Source: Clostridia bacterium (GTDB lineage Bacteria; Bacillota; Clostridia; Oscillospirales; CAG-272). From it: a stretch of DNA of 64,000 nt. A program made the translations under genes and the position numbers. Location: positions 124,001 through 188,000 of the forward strand of contig JAFQRL010000012.1 in the NCBI GenBank assembly GCA_017410065.1. Reading direction: 5' to 3'. Below are positions 61,903 to 64,000 of this stretch, piece after piece; within the stretch, counting starts at the first letter, position 1; each line of letters begins with the position of its first letter. The notes beneath the pieces were generated by a model. That model had not been told where the DNA came from, searched no databases, and was given only the letters and a program-made list of their open reading frames with translations.

Positions 61903-64000
61903 ATGAGAAGATCATTACTTTTCATCATAGCTTTGCTATCGATTCTTCTCCTTGTCGGTTGCTCCGACGGACAAAACGGCACACCCGAGCCAGAGGAGGA
62001 GCCAAAGGACTACGGTAGCGCAACCGTATTCGCCCCGGGAGACACGGTGCAGATGATATCCGCCACCGCCGAGGGCAGAGCGCTCATAGATTATATAAGC
62101 TCCTATCTTGACCCTATGCTCGATAGAAGCGGCAAGGGCGGCGCGATCATCGGCAGTGAGTATAGCCAGAATGCCGAGCTTGAAATAATAGTCGGTATCG
62201 TGGATGAAAGCCGACCTGCCACGGTGAAGGCGCAAAAGCTTCTTGAGCGTATGGAGAGGGACTCCTATTTCAATATGAGATACCTTGTATACGCAGAGGC
62301 GGGATGCGTTGCCATCGCCTATGATAAAAACGAATATACCAACCTTAACGTCTTTGACGTTATAGACGAGGAGCTCGTCACCTCTCTCTTTGCCGAGAAG
62401 GAATACGTAGCCTACCCGAAGGGCGTTGTTACCTCGGGCACGGTGGATCTTATCACAGCACAGCAGGAGCTTGACGCCGTTCTTCTCACCGAGCAATGGG
62501 CAACCCTTGAGGGCTTGCTCGGCAAGGAGGCGACCGATGCCACCCGCGTGCTCTATTCGCTCTACGGCGAGGATATGGTGGATTGGATAGCTAACCTCTA
62601 CGATCCAGGCATCGGCGGCTTCTACGCAAGCTCGGGCGGCAGAGACGGTGCCGAATTCGGTCCCGACGTTCAATGCACGGTCCAGCTCCTCAGATTTATC
62701 GTCAGCTCGGGAATGGTGGATAACGTCGGCACAAAGTGGACCGAATTTCTCCCCCAATTTATGCAGCAGCAGATGGTCTATTTCGGAAAGAGCCTTCAGG
62801 ATAGCAAATCGGGCTATTTCTATCATCCCCAATGGGGCAAGGAGCTAACGGATACGAAGATCTCCCGCCGAGGCAGAGACCTGAGCTGGGGAGTCACTCT
62901 CCTTGAGGAGCTGGGTCATCCTCCCGTATACAGAACACCCAGCGGCATCGCGGGCGACGGAATTACGGCGGACGAATATTGGGATACCCTTATAGCAAAC
63001 GGCGAGGCACTCTCCGAAAGACCCCACACCTATGCCGAAAGCCCCACCTTCAAGCTTGGCGAGGGAGTATCCTCGGCTGTGGATCGCGTGGTCTCGGACG
63101 TGAGCCTTTCGGCTGCGGTCGATGCCACCACTTATCTCAACACCCACGAGGGCTTTATAAACTACCTTCTTATTTACGTTATTCCGGGGCTTCACTCTAA
63201 CCCCTATCAGACAGGCAACGAGGTCGGCTCGACCACCTCGCAGGTAGAGGTCGCCTCCGAAAAGCTCGGAGTATATACCTATGAAGCGGGCGACGAGAGC
63301 AACACCAAGGATGCCACCGCCGCGGATTATATGCAGTTCGACGGTCTCACCATCAAGGAAATGCTCATCAACGTGGTGAGAGATAATATAAACCCCGAAA
63401 CAGGTCTTTGGGGCGACCTTACCGCATCTGCACCGAACGGCACCGAATTCAGATACACCAACGGCTACTTCAAAACCGTTGGCATACTCACTGGCTGGGG
63501 TGTTCCGTATCCAACCGAATATATTCCCAAGGCGGCAAACGCACTTATGCAGGGAATTATGGGAGATGAGCCCTCAACCACAAACTGCTGTGATATATAT
63601 AACGTATGGTCCTGCGTCAGCTTCCTTAAGCAGAATATGAACCTCATTGAGGACGAGGAGCTTCGCGCCGAGGTGACGGCAAGCGTTGATAAGATACTTG
63701 CCGATGCCGCGCCCGCCGCGATCCTCAATACATACGAGAAGATCAAGGGCTATAAAAAGTACGACGGCGGCTTTGCTCATAACTACGTGAAGGGCACGGG
63801 CAGCCATCAGGGCTTGCCTGTGGGCATCGAAGGACTTAATCAGTCGGACGTTGACGGCACCTGTATCAGCTCAACGGGACTTCTCCGCGCAATGTTCGAT
63901 GCGCTGAAGATCCCCGAGGCAAAAAGACCCTCTATGCACACCGAATCCGATTGGATGCGTATGCTTGAAATATTTATCGAGCAGCAGGACGTTATCAAAT
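61903..64000 (+). CDS. Lipoprotein paralog of the preceding protein (3'-truncated by window end)
   Basis: The frame runs from ATG 61903 to the window end without a stop, giving 699 residues so far. Residues 1-20 are a lipoprotein signal with lipobox LVGC (Cys20). About 35-205 is an extra domain with VIDEELVTSLF, AEAGCVAIAYDKNEYTNLNV and a NAELEIIVGIVDESRPAT run, like the small N-terminal domain that precedes some glycosidases; this match is weak. From about 225 it matches the previous protein: LYDPGIGGFYASSGGRDG, FGPDVQCTVQ, GITADEYWD, NPYQTGNEVGS, INPETGLWGDLT, EFRYTNGYFKTVG and HNYVKGTGSHQGLP. An ATG at 61888 is in frame but has no ribosome site. The pair looks like an inside and outside version of one enzyme. 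Confidence 0.8.
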   Translation, partial: MRRSLLFIIALLSILLLVGCSDGQNGTPEPEEEPKDYGSATVFAPGDTVQMISATAEGRALIDYISSYLDPMLDRSGKGGAIIGSEYSQNAELEIIVGIVDESRPATVKAQKLLERMERDSYFNMRYLVYAEAGCVAIAYDKNEYTNLNVFDVIDEELVTSLFAEKEYVAYPKGVVTSGTVDLITAQQELDAVLLTEQWATLEGLLGKEATDATRVLYSLYGEDMVDWIANLYDPGIGGFYASSGGRDGAEFGPDVQCTVQLLRFIVSSGMVDNVGTKWTEFLPQFMQQQMVYFGKSLQDSKSGYFYHPQWGKELTDTKISRRGRDLSWGVTLLEELGHPPVYRTPSGIAGDGITADEYWDTLIANGEALSERPHTYAESPTFKLGEGVSSAVDRVVSDVSLSAAVDATTYLNTHEGFINYLLIYVIPGLHSNPYQTGNEVGSTTSQVEVASEKLGVYTYEAGDESNTKDATAADYMQFDGLTIKEMLINVVRDNINPETGLWGDLTASAPNGTEFRYTNGYFKTVGILTGWGVPYPTEYIPKAANALMQGIMGDEPSTTNCCDIYNVWSCVSFLKQNMNLIEDEELRAEVTASVDKILADAAPAAILNTYEKIKGYKKYDGGFAHNYVKGTGSHQGLPVGIEGLNQSDVDGTCISSTGLLRAMFDALKIPEAKRPSMHTESDWMRMLEIFIEQQDVIK

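Overview
The window looks like a chromosomal segment of an anaerobic, probably gut-dwelling Bacillota (class Clostridia), perhaps from a metagenome-assembled genome. This is inferred from AGGAGG-type ribosome sites, TTGACA/TATAAT promoters, the oxygen-sensitive enzymes (iron-sulfur L-serine dehydratase, an NfnAB-like flavoprotein pair), DUF4886, DUF5696 and YIP1 proteins, BspA-type leucine-rich-repeat lipoproteins and ATPase-less sugar ABC transporters. No rRNA, tRNA, CRISPR array, phage or transposase gene was found. Both ends are cut: the window opens inside mnmA and closes inside a lipoprotein gene.

Layout. 1-987 is the 3' part of mnmA. 1559-14977 is one seven-gene operon behind a single strong promoter: a giant secreted solute-binding protein with carbohydrate-binding-like N-terminal regions, two sugar permeases, a secreted propeller/TPR/YIP1 membrane protein, a huge secreted DUF5696 protein and two more sugar permeases. 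No ATPase is encoded with it. This is the best candidate here for an incompletely described system, probably for glycan capture and import. 15177-24546 (minus strand) is a nine-gene aromatic amino acid operon running from aminotransferase and pheA to DAHP synthase, including an AroE-AroK fusion. Its promoter is followed by a perfect 20-bp palindrome that may be the operator.

24737-35340 holds a FAD-dependent oxidoreductase, three metallopeptidases (M29, M20 PepD, M18), a cytidylate-kinase-like protein, a fused NAD(P)HX repair enzyme, an SLH-domain surface protein and an unrecognised 244-residue protein. 35393-49942 is rich in surface and carbohydrate functions: two BspA-like lipoproteins, a Gfo/Idh/MocA oxidoreductase divergent from an AraC regulator, the NfnAB-like pair with bioY, and a cluster of DUF4886 (SGNH-like) proteins, an alpha/beta hydrolase and a small PQ-loop protein.

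50104-59921 is mainly housekeeping: LysR regulator with serine dehydratase, a DUF896 protein, homoserine dehydrogenase with a structured mRNA leader, an M23 peptidase, a kinase fused to a ParB-like domain, argS and a YebC-family gene. An unusual hairpin-rich repeat element lies at 55183-55388. 60308-64000 holds a tandem pair of related proteins of unknown function, one without an export signal and one a lipoprotein cut by the window end.

All functional calls come from reading protein motifs and gene context by eye. No database search was run.
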